17,956 nucleotides of DNA from an uncultured bacterium (GCA_905215945.1 CAJMRZ010000010.1:1-17956); one strand, 5' to 3'. Shown: positions 6,300 through 14,310, counted from the stretch's first letter. Numbers and translations: made by a program. The notes: generated by a model from the letters alone, not told the origin.

Positions 6300-7364
6300 T
6301 TAGTTAAGGCGCTCCACAAAGAAATCTGCCATGGAGAGGAACAGCTCGCGTGCGTGCGGATCAAGCTCAACGTTCTCGATGGCCGCTTTGGCCTTAGCGG
6401 TCAGGTCGAGCGCGTAAGTGCGGGCATAATCGATGGAGCCGGTCTCTTGGAAGATATCCACGGCGCGTGCGAGCTGCGCGGGATCATCGGTGCCCGAGGA
6501 AAGAAGCTCCTCGACCTCGTCGTGGTGGCGCTCATCAGAGAGGGCATGAACGGCGACAAGCGTGCGCTTGCCCTCGGTGATGTCGGTGCGGAAGTCCTTG
6601 TTGGCGGCTTCCTTAGTGCCGACAAGGTTGAGCAGGTCGTCCTGAATCTGAAAGGCAAGGCCCGTGTGCAGGCCAAAGGCGCGCAGCGCTTCGATTTGCT
6701 CATCGCTGCCGCCGCCGATAATGGCTCCGGCGGCAAGCGGCGTGGCTCCGCTGTAAAACGCGGTCTTGTGCGTCGCCATGTCCAGGTAGTCATCAACCGA
6801 GATATCAAAGCGCCCGTCACGGACCCAACCCAGGTCGAGCGCTTGACCCTCGATGGTGCGGACGATCATCTCGGTAAGCTCGTGGAGCACGCGCAGCTTC
6901 ACGTCGGACTCCAGCGTGGGGTCGTCGAGAACCGTCTTGGTGACCATGGTGAGCGCCAGGTCGCCACAATTGATGGCAAGGCCCGTGCCCTCGGTAAGGT
7001 GCATGCAGGGCTTGCCTCGACGAAGCTGTCCGTTGTCGGCGATGTCGTCGTGGATCAGCGCGCCCGACTGGAAGTGCTCGATGGCTGCCGCGGCGCTGCG
7101 GGCGCTCTCAAAGCTACCGCCCACTGCGGTTGCGGCGAGCATACAGATAAGCGGGCGGTGGCGCTTGCCGGCGTTGGCCGTAAAAGCCGAGAGCGGCGCG
7201 TACAGGTAGCGCTCGATATCGGCAGAGGTCGCCTGTCCGTCAAAGAACGTGGCCAGATAGTCGTTAATCTGGTCAAAGTGCTGGGCTAAAAAGCTGGTAA
7301 ACGGACTGGACACGGGTTCTCGCATTCTTTCTTGGGTTACATCGTTGCGGTGTGCAGATACCAT
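6300..7364 (-). CDS. trans-polyprenyl (geranylgeranyl-type) diphosphate synthase
   Basis: A member of the IspA/IdsA/HepT family that condenses isopentenyl diphosphate with an allylic diphosphate to make isoprenoid chains for quinones, lipid carriers or terpenoids. Visible are NAGKRHRP (about 64-71, substrate-binding Lys/Arg), the first Asp-rich motif DDIAD (106-110) followed by GQLRRGKP, and the second as DDLLN (242-246) in 'FQIQDDLLNLVG'. The last position of the second motif is Asn rather than the usual Asp. Gly and Ala lie 5 and 4 residues before the first motif, which fits a C20 or longer product. The length of 354 is normal. An in-frame ATG at 7325 (MREPVSSPF, 341 residues) is an alternative start; neither has a strong ribosome site. 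The PTS gene ends 74 nt upstream on the same strand with no clear terminator, so co-transcription is possible. Confidence 0.88.
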   Translation of the reverse strand: MVSAHRNDVTQERMREPVSSPFTSFLAQHFDQINDYLATFFDGQATSADIERYLYAPLSAFTANAGKRHRPLICMLAATAVGGSFESARSAAAAIEHFQSGALIHDDIADNGQLRRGKPCMHLTEGTGLAINCGDLALTMVTKTVLDDPTLESDVKLRVLHELTEMIVRTIEGQALDLGWVRDGRFDISVDDYLDMATHKTAFYSGATPLAAGAIIGGGSDEQIEALRAFGLHTGLAFQIQDDLLNLVGTKEAANKDFRTDITEGKRTLVAVHALSDERHHDEVEELLSSGTDDPAQLARAVDIFQETGSIDYARTYALDLTAKAKAAIENVELDPHARELFLSMADFFVERLN

Positions 7365-7438
7365 ATTGCCACATTGGAGTTGCCGGCGCGTCTGTTTTGG
7401 CGATTTGGAGAAACGGGACGCGTGCGCGTGCCGGCTGC

Positions 7439-9889
7439 TTATATAAGCCTAAAGTGCTCGAGCGCCTTGACGACGCCATCTTTGTCGACCGAGTCGGTGA
7501 TGTAGTCGGCGCGCTTTTTGAGATAGTCCGGCGCATTGCCCATGGCGATACCGACATCGACGGCGTTCATCAGCGAGACGTCATTGCTGGCGTCGCCAAT
7601 GCCGTATACGGTTCCGTGGTGGGGATCGAGGGCGTCGAGTACAGACTGGATGCCCCTGCGCTTCGTGCATTCGCGGGGCGAGATTTCGGTTACCTCGAGT
7701 TCGAGCTCGTTAAAGCACAGCAGCGGCTCAAGTGCCTTATCTTGAGCGATGTGGTTGGCGAGCGATGTAGACATCAAGATCTTGTAGACACTGTAATGTT
7801 GCAGCTGCGTGACTGCGTCGCCCAGGGTGCGCGCGTATCCGGGAGCATCGGGCGCATAGGCACTCATGCGCACGACGCCGTTGAGGCCCTCAAAGCGGAT
7901 GACCTCGCCCGATTGCTCAAGATAGGGGGCAAGATGCTGCAGCATGCTGGGTGTCATCGACAGATCGCGAATTGCGTGTCCGTCGATCTCGGCGTAACCG
8001 CCCGCAAGACAGACGATGCCGGTCCAGGGCAGCTCAAGAAGTTTGGGGTGGATGCAGCTGAGGGTGCGCCCTGTGCAGATGAAGGCCATGTTGCCGTTGG
8101 CGACAAACTCGCGGATTGCCTGCGAAACCGCCTCGTTGGGATAGGGGGAGAGGTCCCGCTCGTCTTCGGGAAGGTCTTGGGCGAGCCTGGGGTCTTGCCA
8201 GGCGAGCGTTCCGTCGATATCGAAGAAGCAAATATCGCCGCGCTTATGGGCTGCGCTGGCGGCAGGGGAGGCCGAGGTGGTGGGCACAAATTCCGGCTCG
8301 AGGCCCATGATCTGGTCAAAATGCTCTTTAACGCGGGGAACGGAGATGCCGATAATCACCTGGGCGGTCTTGCCCGTAATGATGAGGCCCTTGGCGCCCA
8401 CCGCGACAAACGACGCGTTATCTGCAACGATGGAAGGGTCTGCGACCTCGACGCGCAGGCGCGTGGCGCAGTTGGTTGCGCCCACGATATTGCCAACGCC
8501 ACCTAAAAGCTGAATTACCCGCTCAGCGAGGACGTGATCTTGATCGGATCGACTATTGACCTCGTCATTGGGAGATCGCTCTTTGGCAAAGTCGCTTCCC
8601 GTTAAACAATCGATTGCCGCGCGATTGACGACATGATCCTCGCGGCCCGGAGTCTTAAGGTCATAGACCAAGATGAGTGCTCGAAAACTAACAAAAAAGA
8701 TGAGGCTAAAGGCAAGGCCGATACCGAGCGCCAAAAGATAGGCACCGGCATGCGTGCGCATGAGCGGAATAAAGTTGAAGGCTGCCATCTCCATCAGGCC
8801 GCCCGAGAAGATGCCGACGATGCCAAAGAGATTCATGGCTGTGGCAAGGCAAGACGATAAGACGGCGTAGAGCAAAAAGAGCCCGGGGTGGGTGAACATA
8901 AAGAGAAACTCGAGTGGCTCGGTAACGCCGCAAACCACCGAGGCGATGATGGCGGGAACAAGGATGACCCTGAGGCCGGCGCGGCGCTCGGGTTTTGCGG
9001 TGGAGTAGAACGCGGCTGCGATGGCGGGAAGGCCAAAGAGCTTGACCCAGCCGGTGGCGGTAAAACCGGCCCACGGCGCAAGCTCATTAAGGGGGCGCGT
9101 GCTATGGGAGAGGATGGGGAGCAAGCTGCTCCATGTGGCGTAGATGCCGTCGTTAATGACCAGGTTGTCGTAGTAGATCGGCATGTAGAGCAGGTGGTGC
9201 AGCCCCATGGGCTCGAGCGCTCGCTCCAAAAACACAAAGATGCCCACGCCAAAGGGGCCGACGCTCGTAAGTGCATGGCGCAGCGTTTCGGTCATTGCGT
9301 ATACGGAGGGCACGATGGCGGCCGAGATAGCGGCAAGGGCAAACACGGCAAAAAAGCTGATGAGGTAGACCAGCGAGGAGCCCGAGAAGGTGCCGAGCCA
9401 ATCGGGAACCTTGGCATCGTAGAAGCGGTCATGGATGGCGACGACGGTTGCCGATACCACCAGCGGGCCGATAATGCCGGTGTCGAGCGTCTTGATGCCG
9501 TCGATGACGGTGATACCGTTGGCGGGGGTCAAAGATGACGGGTACTTAAGCCCAAGGTTGTCTCCGCTCAGCTTAATGATCTCGCTCAAAAAGAAGCAAT
9601 AGGCAAAATAGGCCACGAGTGCCTCGAGGCAGCAGCGTGCCGGTTGCTTTTGGGCAAGACCGATAGGCAGCGCTACGGCAAAAAGGAGCGGGAGGCGTTT
9701 AAAGACCGTCCATGAGCCGCGCTGGATGATGGCCCAAAAAACGTACCAAGGGGTTCCGTATACGGCGAGATCGCCGACGATGTCCGCAGTCGTTGCGAGA
9801 GCGGAGACGCCGACCATGAGACCCGATATAGAAAACAGCATGGCGGGAGCGAACATTGCCCCGCCAAAGCGTTGGATTTTTTGCAGCAT
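7439..9889 (-). CDS. Alpha-glucoside PTS EIICB fused to a Cof-type HAD phosphatase
   Basis: An 816-residue fusion. Residues 1-415 are a membrane EIIC of the alpha-glucoside GlvC/AglA type: it opens 'MLQKIQRFGGAMF', has 'GIKTLDTGIIG' (131-141) and the EIIC signature 'GVTEPLEFLF' (321-330), and ends 'YDLKTPGRED'. Residues about 450-530 are EIIB with phospho-acceptor Cys474 in 'GATNCATRL'. After a Ser/Ala/Pro linker (about 532-550), residues 551-816 are a HAD IIB (Cof-like) phosphatase: FFDIDGTL with Asp557 and Asp559, CTGRT with Thr606, a Lys near 743, and GDASND (765-770). All catalytic HAD residues seem intact. No EIIA is present, so a separate EIIA must phosphorylate Cys474. GlvC/AglA partners are normally GH4 phospho-glucosidases; here a phosphatase is covalently attached and may act on the incoming sugar phosphate. 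The start has GGAAGG upstream. It is divergent from a TreR-like regulator. Domain calls are strong; the substrate is inferred. Confidence 0.9.
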   Translation of the reverse strand: MLQKIQRFGGAMFAPAMLFSISGLMVGVSALATTADIVGDLAVYGTPWYVFWAIIQRGSWTVFKRLPLLFAVALPIGLAQKQPARCCLEALVAYFAYCFFLSEIIKLSGDNLGLKYPSSLTPANGITVIDGIKTLDTGIIGPLVVSATVVAIHDRFYDAKVPDWLGTFSGSSLVYLISFFAVFALAAISAAIVPSVYAMTETLRHALTSVGPFGVGIFVFLERALEPMGLHHLLYMPIYYDNLVINDGIYATWSSLLPILSHSTRPLNELAPWAGFTATGWVKLFGLPAIAAAFYSTAKPERRAGLRVILVPAIIASVVCGVTEPLEFLFMFTHPGLFLLYAVLSSCLATAMNLFGIVGIFSGGLMEMAAFNFIPLMRTHAGAYLLALGIGLAFSLIFFVSFRALILVYDLKTPGREDHVVNRAAIDCLTGSDFAKERSPNDEVNSRSDQDHVLAERVIQLLGGVGNIVGATNCATRLRVEVADPSIVADNASFVAVGAKGLIITGKTAQVIIGISVPRVKEHFDQIMGLEPEFVPTTSASPAASAAHKRGDICFFDIDGTLAWQDPRLAQDLPEDERDLSPYPNEAVSQAIREFVANGNMAFICTGRTLSCIHPKLLELPWTGIVCLAGGYAEIDGHAIRDLSMTPSMLQHLAPYLEQSGEVIRFEGLNGVVRMSAYAPDAPGYARTLGDAVTQLQHYSVYKILMSTSLANHIAQDKALEPLLCFNELELEVTEISPRECTKRRGIQSVLDALDPHHGTVYGIGDASNDVSLMNAVDVGIAMGNAPDYLKKRADYITDSVDKDGVVKALEHFRLI

Positions 9890-9932
9890 GTTCTGCCTTC
9901 CGAATATCGAGGCGCGTTGCGCGTGGGGAAAC

Positions 9933-9955
9933 GTTTAAACAATGGATTCATTGTA
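9933..9955 (-). promoter_or_regulatory. PTS promoter with HutC-type operator
   Basis: On the minus strand a -10-like TACAAT (complement of 9950-9955) is followed 7 nt later by TTGTTTAAAC (complement of 9933-9942), so the operator would cover the transcription start and allow repression. GTTTAAAC fits the GT-N-TA-N-AC consensus known for HutC-subfamily GntR regulators. No good -35 box is visible. Confidence 0.5.
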
Positions 9956-10054
9956 GAGGACCAGACGATTGTCGTGCCGGCAGTTTTGAGCGAAACCGAT
10001 TTGGGCACGACAGAAACCGTCAACGGTTAAATCCTGTCGCTTTACCGATATTCG

Positions 10055-10083
10055 GTTTAAACAACTTTAAGAAATGCTATCGT
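10055..10083 (+). promoter_or_regulatory. gntR promoter with HutC-type operator
   Basis: GTTTAAACAACT (10055-10066) is followed 11 nt later by an extended -10, TGC-TATCGT (10075-10083). The operator-like core overlaps the expected -35 region (TTTAAA at 10056-10061, 16-bp spacer). The 10-mer GTTTAAACAA is identical to the one in the divergent PTS promoter, which suggests autoregulation. Confidence 0.55.
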
Positions 10084-10118
10084 GCCTAGCCGGAAATGAA
10101 TAATGTAGAGGTGAAACA

Positions 10119-10838
10119 ATGCCAAAAGCGATATACGAAGGAATCTACCGAGAAATACGCTCGCGCATCATTAATGGGACCTATGCGTTTCAGGAGATGC
10201 TGCCAACCGAAGCCGAGCTGACCGCGGAGTTCGGATGCACTCGCAATACCGTCCGTCGCGCCTTGGGTATGCTGGCCGACGGGATGTTTGTGCAGCCCAT
10301 ACACGGCAAGGGCGTGCGCGTCATTTGGCTTAAAGGCGAAACCGATATGCTGGGCGCGCTCGAGGAAGTCGAGTCGTTTGGCGAGTTTGCAAAGCGCAAC
10401 AATGCCGTTGCATCGACGGACGTTAAGTCTTTTGAACATCTGGTCTGCACCGAGCAACTCTCTCGTCGCCTGGGCTTTAAGGTGGGCGAGAAGTTGATTC
10501 GCGTGGTGCGCGTCCGTAGCCTTAACGGTAACGCTCGCCAGGTGGACCACGGCTATTTTCTGGAGTCGATCGCCAAAGGCCTGACGCCCGAGATCGCTGC
10601 AAAGTCAATTTACGACTATCTGGAGCACAAACGCGGCGTCAAAGTGATGGCGAGTCGCCGTACGGTGAGCGTCGAGCTTGCCAACGATGAGGACTGCAGC
10701 TACTTGGACCTTGGCAAATACAACTGTGTCGCCGTCATGGAGAGCCAGTCATACACCTCGGATGGCATTTTGTTCGAGGTTACGCACGCCCGTACGCATC
10801 CTGAGATCTTCCACTACCGTGTCAACTCCAAGCGATAG
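10119..10838 (+). CDS. TreR-like GntR/HutC-family transcriptional regulator
   Basis: A 239-residue regulator. Residues 1-70 are a GntR winged helix-turn-helix ('IYREIRSRIINGTY', 'LPTEAELTAEFGCTRNTVRRAL', 'GKGVRVI'). Residues 85-235 are a UTRA effector-binding domain. The stretch 'SIYDYLEHKRGVKV...ANDEDCSYLDL' resembles Bacillus TreR, which responds to trehalose-6-phosphate, so a phosphorylated alpha-disaccharide is a reasonable effector. AGAGGTG lies 6 nt before the ATG. It is divergent from the PTS-phosphatase gene and followed by a strong terminator. Matching operator-like sites occur in its own promoter, the PTS promoter and the ABC operon promoter region. The family is certain; the effector is inferred. 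Confidence 0.9.
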   Translation: MPKAIYEGIYREIRSRIINGTYAFQEMLPTEAELTAEFGCTRNTVRRALGMLADGMFVQPIHGKGVRVIWLKGETDMLGALEEVESFGEFAKRNNAVASTDVKSFEHLVCTEQLSRRLGFKVGEKLIRVVRVRSLNGNARQVDHGYFLESIAKGLTPEIAAKSIYDYLEHKRGVKVMASRRTVSVELANDEDCSYLDLGKYNCVAVMESQSYTSDGILFEVTHARTHPEIFHYRVNSKR

Positions 10839-10877
10839 TCGGCTAGCTCGCAGCCTGACGAGACTCATGCCCTCAAA

Positions 10878-10930
10878 GAGAAAACGCCCGGTCAAACCGA
10901 CGATGCATCGGCTTGACCGGGCGTTTTCTC
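10878..10930. terminator. Strong intrinsic terminator after gntR
   Basis: GAGAAAACGCCCGGTCAA (10878-10895) pairs perfectly over 18 bp with 10913-10930, with a small CCGA/TCGG stem in the loop. The TTTT in each arm gives a U-rich 3' side on both strands. It insulates gntR from the ABC operon. Confidence 0.88.
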
Positions 10931-10949
10931 TGCATTCGATAACAAATAA

Positions 10950-10978
10950 TTGTTTATACAAAACTTGTCAAGTATCAA
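10950..10978 (+). promoter_or_regulatory. Upstream operator-like site and possible promoter of the ABC operon
   Basis: TTGTTT (10950-10955), a 17-bp spacer and TATCAA (10973-10978) make a possible promoter. GTTTATACAA (10952-10961) overlaps the -35 and fits GT-N-TA-N-AC exactly, differing by one base from the gntR and PTS sites. Two further inverted repeats lie here: AACAA/TTGTT around 10941-10954 and AACTTG/CAAGTT around 10962-10981. Confidence 0.4.
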
Positions 10979-11024
10979 GTTGAAATTACCGTTCACCGAA
11001 GTTTTTCTACCACTCTAGTAATAC

Positions 11025-11056
11025 TTGTTCAAACAACTAGCCAAATAGCGTATCGT
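11025..11056 (+). promoter_or_regulatory. Proximal promoter/operator of the ABC operon
   Basis: TTGTTCAAACAA (11025-11036) is nearly palindromic. GTTCAAACAACT (11027-11038) matches the gntR promoter copy at 11 of 12 bases, and TATCGT (11051-11056) follows 12 nt later, the same -10 sequence as at gntR. The two promoters therefore share their layout. The 5' leader downstream holds a GGGGC/TCCCC-type hairpin near 11070 and a GGCGGCA/TGCCGCC hairpin near 11102-11120. Confidence 0.55.
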
Positions 11057-11144
11057 ACAAATCAGCAAAAGGGGCAAAGTCCCCGAGCCAATCTCCGAAG
11101 GCGGCGGCAAAGGGTGCCGCCACGGTGTGAAAGGGTGGATTGTA

Positions 11145-12461
11145 ATGAAGAACGAAATGAGCAGAAGGCAGTTCCTGGGCTTTGCTGGTTCCGCGGCTGC
11201 GGTTCTTGGTCTGGGTCTCGTGGGCTGCGGCGGTTCTGCTGGCTCCGGCTCCTCTGCTTCTGGTGACGCTGCCGAGGTCTACTTCCTCCAATTCAAGCCC
11301 GAGGTCGACAAGGAGTGGAAGGAGATCGCCAAGGCCTATAAGAAGGAGAAGGGCGTCGAGGTCAAGATCGTGACCGCCGCCTCCAACACCTACGAGGAGA
11401 AGCTCAAGTCCGAGATGTCCAAGAGCTCCGCTCCGACCCTGTTCCAGGTCAACGGCCCCACCGGTCTTAAGAACTGGAAGGATTACTGCGCCGACCTGTC
11501 CGATACCAAGCTCCGCGGTGAGCTCATTGACGACTCCCTGGCTCTGCAGTCCGACGGCAAGGATCTGGGTATCGACTGGGTCCAGGAGAGCTACGGCATT
11601 ATCTACAACAAGCAGCTGCTCGAGAAGGCTGGCTACAAGGCCGAGGACATCAACTCCTTCGACAAGCTGAAGGCTTGTGCCGACGACATCCAGGCCCGCA
11701 AGGACGAGCTTGGCATTGAGGGTGCCTTCACTTCTGCTGGCATGGATGACTCCTCCAGCTGGCGCTACACCACCCACCTTGCCAACCTCCCGCTCTACTA
11801 CGAGTTCGAGAAGGAGCACAACCAGGAGGACGACGAGATCAAGGGCGAGTATCTCGACAACTTCAAGCAGATTTTCGACCTGTACATCACCGACTCCACC
11901 TGCGATCCTTCGCAGCTTGCCTCCAAGACCGGCGACGACGCCACCAACGAGTTCGCAACCGGCAAGGCCGTCTTCTATCAGAACGGTTCTTGGGCCTACG
12001 CTGACCTCACCAAGGCCGGCATGACCGACGATCAGATTGGCATGATGCCCATCTACATTGGTGTCGACGGCGAGGAGAACCAGGGCCTGTGCTCCGGCGG
12101 CGAGAACTACTGGTGCGTCAGCTCCCAGGCTTCCGAGGATGCCCAGAAGGCAACCGAGGACTTCATGTATTGGTGCGTTACTTCTGACACCGCCACCAGC
12201 ATCATCGCTGACAAGATGGGTCTGACTGCCCCGTTCAAGAGCGCTAAGGAGACCACCAACGTCTTCTCGCAGCAGGCCGTTGCCATGGCCAAGGACGGCA
12301 AGAAGACCGTCGCTTGGGACTTCGTCTACATCCCCTCTGAGGAGTGGAAGAAGAACCTCAAGCAGGCTCTGATTGCCTATGCTGCCGACAACAGCAAGTG
12401 GGACGGCGTCAAGAACGCCTTCGTCGATGGCTGGAAGACCGAGAAGGCTGCTTCCGAGTAA
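11145..12461 (+). CDS. Sugar ABC transporter substrate-binding lipoprotein (family 1)
   Basis: A 438-residue extracellular solute-binding protein for a CUT1-type importer. The start is ATG 11145, with AAGGGTGG 6 nt upstream; a GTG 18 nt earlier has no such site. The N-terminus carries a twin-arginine motif (SRRQFLG, 6-12) and a lipobox LVGC with Cys28, so it is probably a Tat-exported lipoprotein. A Ser/Gly-rich linker follows. The mature domain has 'FKPEVDKEWKEIAKAYKKEKGVEVKI' and 'NGPTGLKNWKDY', typical of the MalE/MsmE fold. It opens the operon; a 13-bp hairpin follows its stop. The ligand is probably an alpha-gluco-oligosaccharide, judged from the adjacent phosphorylase and alpha-glucoside PTS; the sequence alone does not fix it. 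Confidence 0.92.
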   Translation: MKNEMSRRQFLGFAGSAAAVLGLGLVGCGGSAGSGSSASGDAAEVYFLQFKPEVDKEWKEIAKAYKKEKGVEVKIVTAASNTYEEKLKSEMSKSSAPTLFQVNGPTGLKNWKDYCADLSDTKLRGELIDDSLALQSDGKDLGIDWVQESYGIIYNKQLLEKAGYKAEDINSFDKLKACADDIQARKDELGIEGAFTSAGMDDSSSWRYTTHLANLPLYYEFEKEHNQEDDEIKGEYLDNFKQIFDLYITDSTCDPSQLASKTGDDATNEFATGKAVFYQNGSWAYADLTKAGMTDDQIGMMPIYIGVDGEENQGLCSGGENYWCVSSQASEDAQKATEDFMYWCVTSDTATSIIADKMGLTAPFKSAKETTNVFSQQAVAMAKDGKKTVAWDFVYIPSEEWKKNLKQALIAYAADNSKWDGVKNAFVDGWKTEKAASE

Positions 12462-12492
12462 GCAGTTGCTGCCCAAGCTATCTGATTAGCGA

Positions 12493-12540
12493 CAGGGGGC
12501 GGGCAGACGTTGGTTTGCCCGCCCCCTGCATATTGAAAGG
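12493..12540 (+). promoter_or_regulatory. Intercistronic hairpin and ribosome site between binding protein and permease
   Basis: CAGGGGGCGGGCA (12493-12505) pairs perfectly with TGCCCGCCCCCTG (12516-12528), with no U-tract after it. GCATATTGAAAGG (12528-12540) follows and supplies the permease ribosome site. Such hairpins commonly protect the 3' end of the binding-protein mRNA and allow it to be made in excess over the permeases. Confidence 0.65.
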
Positions 12541-12548
12541 ACCCTTCT

Positions 12549-13403
12549 ATGGGCAAAGCACTCAAGCGCTGGTGGCCGCTCTTTATGCTGCCCACGTGCC
12601 TGGCGTTTATGATCGGGTTCGTGATCCCCTTTATCCAGGGCTTCTATCTCTCGTTCTGCCAGTTTATTACCATCAACAATACGCACTTTGTCGGTATCGA
12701 GAACTACGTGCGCGCACTGTCCGATCCGCAGTTTGCCACGTCGTTCTTCTTTACGGTGGCGTTTGCCTTCCTGTCGACGGTGCTTATCAACGTGATCGCC
12801 CTCGCCATCGCGCAGGCGCTCACCCGCAAAGCGCTCAAGGGCACCAACATCTTCCGTACGATCTTCTTTATGCCTAACCTGATCGGCGGCATCGTGCTGG
12901 GCTACATCTGGCAGATTCTGATCAACTGCCTGCTCTCCAACGTGGGCGCCCAGCTCATCGCTCTTAACTCTGCTGCTGGCTTCTGGGGCCTTATCATCCT
13001 GACCCTGTGGCAGCAGGTCGGCTACATGATGATCATCTACATCGCTGGTCTGCAGTCCATTCCGTCCGACTACATCGAGGCCGCCAAGGTCGACGGCGCT
13101 ACGGCATGGCAGACGTTTTGGAAGGTTAAGATCCCTAACCTGATGCCGACCATCACCATCTGCCTGTTCCTGTCCATCACCAACGGCTTTAAGCTGTTCG
13201 ACCAGAACCTCGCCCTTACCGGCGGCGCCCCCGCGCACTCCACCGAGATGCTCGCCCTGAACATCTACAACACGTTCTATTCGCGTGCCGGTATCGCATG
13301 GCAGGGCATTGGTCAGGCCAAGGCGGTTATCTTCTGCATCCTGGTCGTGGCCATCTCCATGATCCAGCTTAAGGCCACGAGGTCCAAGGAGGTGCAGCAG
13401 TAA
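12549..13403 (+). CDS. Sugar ABC transporter permease, MalF/UgpA type
   Basis: A 284-residue inner-membrane permease with about six hydrophobic helices. The EAA loop is at about 176-198 ('IEAAKVDGATAWQTFWKVKIPNL'), which docks onto the ATPase. Its length is normal for CUT1 permeases and lacks the large periplasmic insertion of E. coli MalF. GAAAGG lies 8 nt before the ATG. Its TAA overlaps the ATG of the next permease by one base (TAATG), so the two are translationally coupled and probably form a heterodimer. Confidence 0.93.
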   Translation: MGKALKRWWPLFMLPTCLAFMIGFVIPFIQGFYLSFCQFITINNTHFVGIENYVRALSDPQFATSFFFTVAFAFLSTVLINVIALAIAQALTRKALKGTNIFRTIFFMPNLIGGIVLGYIWQILINCLLSNVGAQLIALNSAAGFWGLIILTLWQQVGYMMIIYIAGLQSIPSDYIEAAKVDGATAWQTFWKVKIPNLMPTITICLFLSITNGFKLFDQNLALTGGAPAHSTEMLALNIYNTFYSRAGIAWQGIGQAKAVIFCILVVAISMIQLKATRSKEVQQ

Positions 13404-14242
13404 TGAAACGCGATAAGGTTATCAACCGCGCGCTCTCGATTTTCTTTACGATCCTGTCGCTCGCGTGGATCTACCCCGTGTTCATGATTGCGCTTAATTC
13501 TTTTAAGAAAGCGACCGCAATCAGCACCACCACGGCATTCGATCTGCTCACGCCCGAGACGTTCAACGGCCTCGCAAACTACATGCACGCCCTTAACGAG
13601 CAGGGCTTTGCCTCGGCATTTATGTACTCGCTCATCATCACGGTCACGTCGGTCGTGCTGATCTTGGTGTGCTGCTCCATGTGCGCTTGGTACGTGGTTC
13701 GTGTCAACAACAAGATCTCGAACTTCTTCTATTACCTGTTCGTGTTCTCGATGGTCGTGCCGTTCCAGATGCTCATGTTCACGCTGTCCAATTTGGCGGA
13801 CCGCATCGGCTTTAACACGCCGTTCAACATCTGCTTTATCTATCTGGGCTTTGGCGCGGGCCTGGCGGTCTTTATGTTCGCCGGCTTTGTAAAGAACATC
13901 CCGCTCGAGATCGAGGAGGCGGCCATGATCGACGGCTGCAACCCGGTCCAGGTGTTCTTTAAGATCGTCCTTCCCATCATGAAGCCCACCTATCTTTCGG
14001 TCGGCATCCTCGAGACCATGTGGGTCTGGAACGACTATCTGCTGCCCTACCTTACGCTCGACTCCACCAAGTACAAGACCATTCCTATCTTGATCCAGTA
14101 CTTCCGCGGCGGCTACGGCCACGTCGAGCTCGGCCCCATGATGGCCTGCATCATGATGGTCGTTATCCCCATCGTTATCATGTACATCCTCTGTCAGAAG
14201 TACATCATCGACGGCGTGGTGGCAGGTGCCGTCAAGGGCTAA
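13403..14242 (+). CDS. Sugar ABC transporter permease, MalG/UgpE type
   Basis: A 279-residue permease with six predicted helices, partner of the preceding permease. The EAA motif is at about 169-194 ('IEEAAMIDGCNPVQVFFKIVLPI'). 'WVWNDYLLPYL' (about 207-217) matches the typical MalG 'W.WN.FL.PL' region. AAGGAGG (13386-13392) lies within the end of the upstream gene, 10 nt before this ATG. The next gene starts 68 nt downstream, after a hairpin. Confidence 0.93.
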   Translation: MKRDKVINRALSIFFTILSLAWIYPVFMIALNSFKKATAISTTTAFDLLTPETFNGLANYMHALNEQGFASAFMYSLIITVTSVVLILVCCSMCAWYVVRVNNKISNFFYYLFVFSMVVPFQMLMFTLSNLADRIGFNTPFNICFIYLGFGAGLAVFMFAGFVKNIPLEIEEAAMIDGCNPVQVFFKIVLPIMKPTYLSVGILETMWVWNDYLLPYLTLDSTKYKTIPILIQYFRGGYGHVELGPMMACIMMVVIPIVIMYILCQKYIIDGVVAGAVKG

Positions 14243-14266
14243 TGCCGTAACTGTTTTGCAAGTTTC

Positions 14267-14303
14267 TGCGGCGCCCCTCAGCGCGGCGCCGCATATCGAA
14301 AGG
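14267..14303 (+). promoter_or_regulatory. Intercistronic hairpin and ribosome site before the ATPase gene
   Basis: TGCGGCGCC (14267-14275) pairs perfectly with GGCGCCGCA (14285-14293). GCATATCGAAAGG (14291-14303) follows, a near copy of the sequence after the hairpin at 12493-12528 (12 of 13 bases). With no U-tract, it is more likely a processing or stability element than a terminator. Confidence 0.6.
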
Positions 14304-14310
14304 TAAAGAC

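Noticed and set aside
7352..8506. 384-codon + strand frame opposite the HAD domain
   Set aside because: It is antisense to well-conserved HAD and EIIB motifs and has no start signal.
11037..12476. 479-codon minus-strand frame opposite the binding-protein gene
   Set aside because: Its Leu/Val/Gly-rich composition is typical of the antisense frame of Lys/Glu-rich coding DNA; the + strand product is clear.
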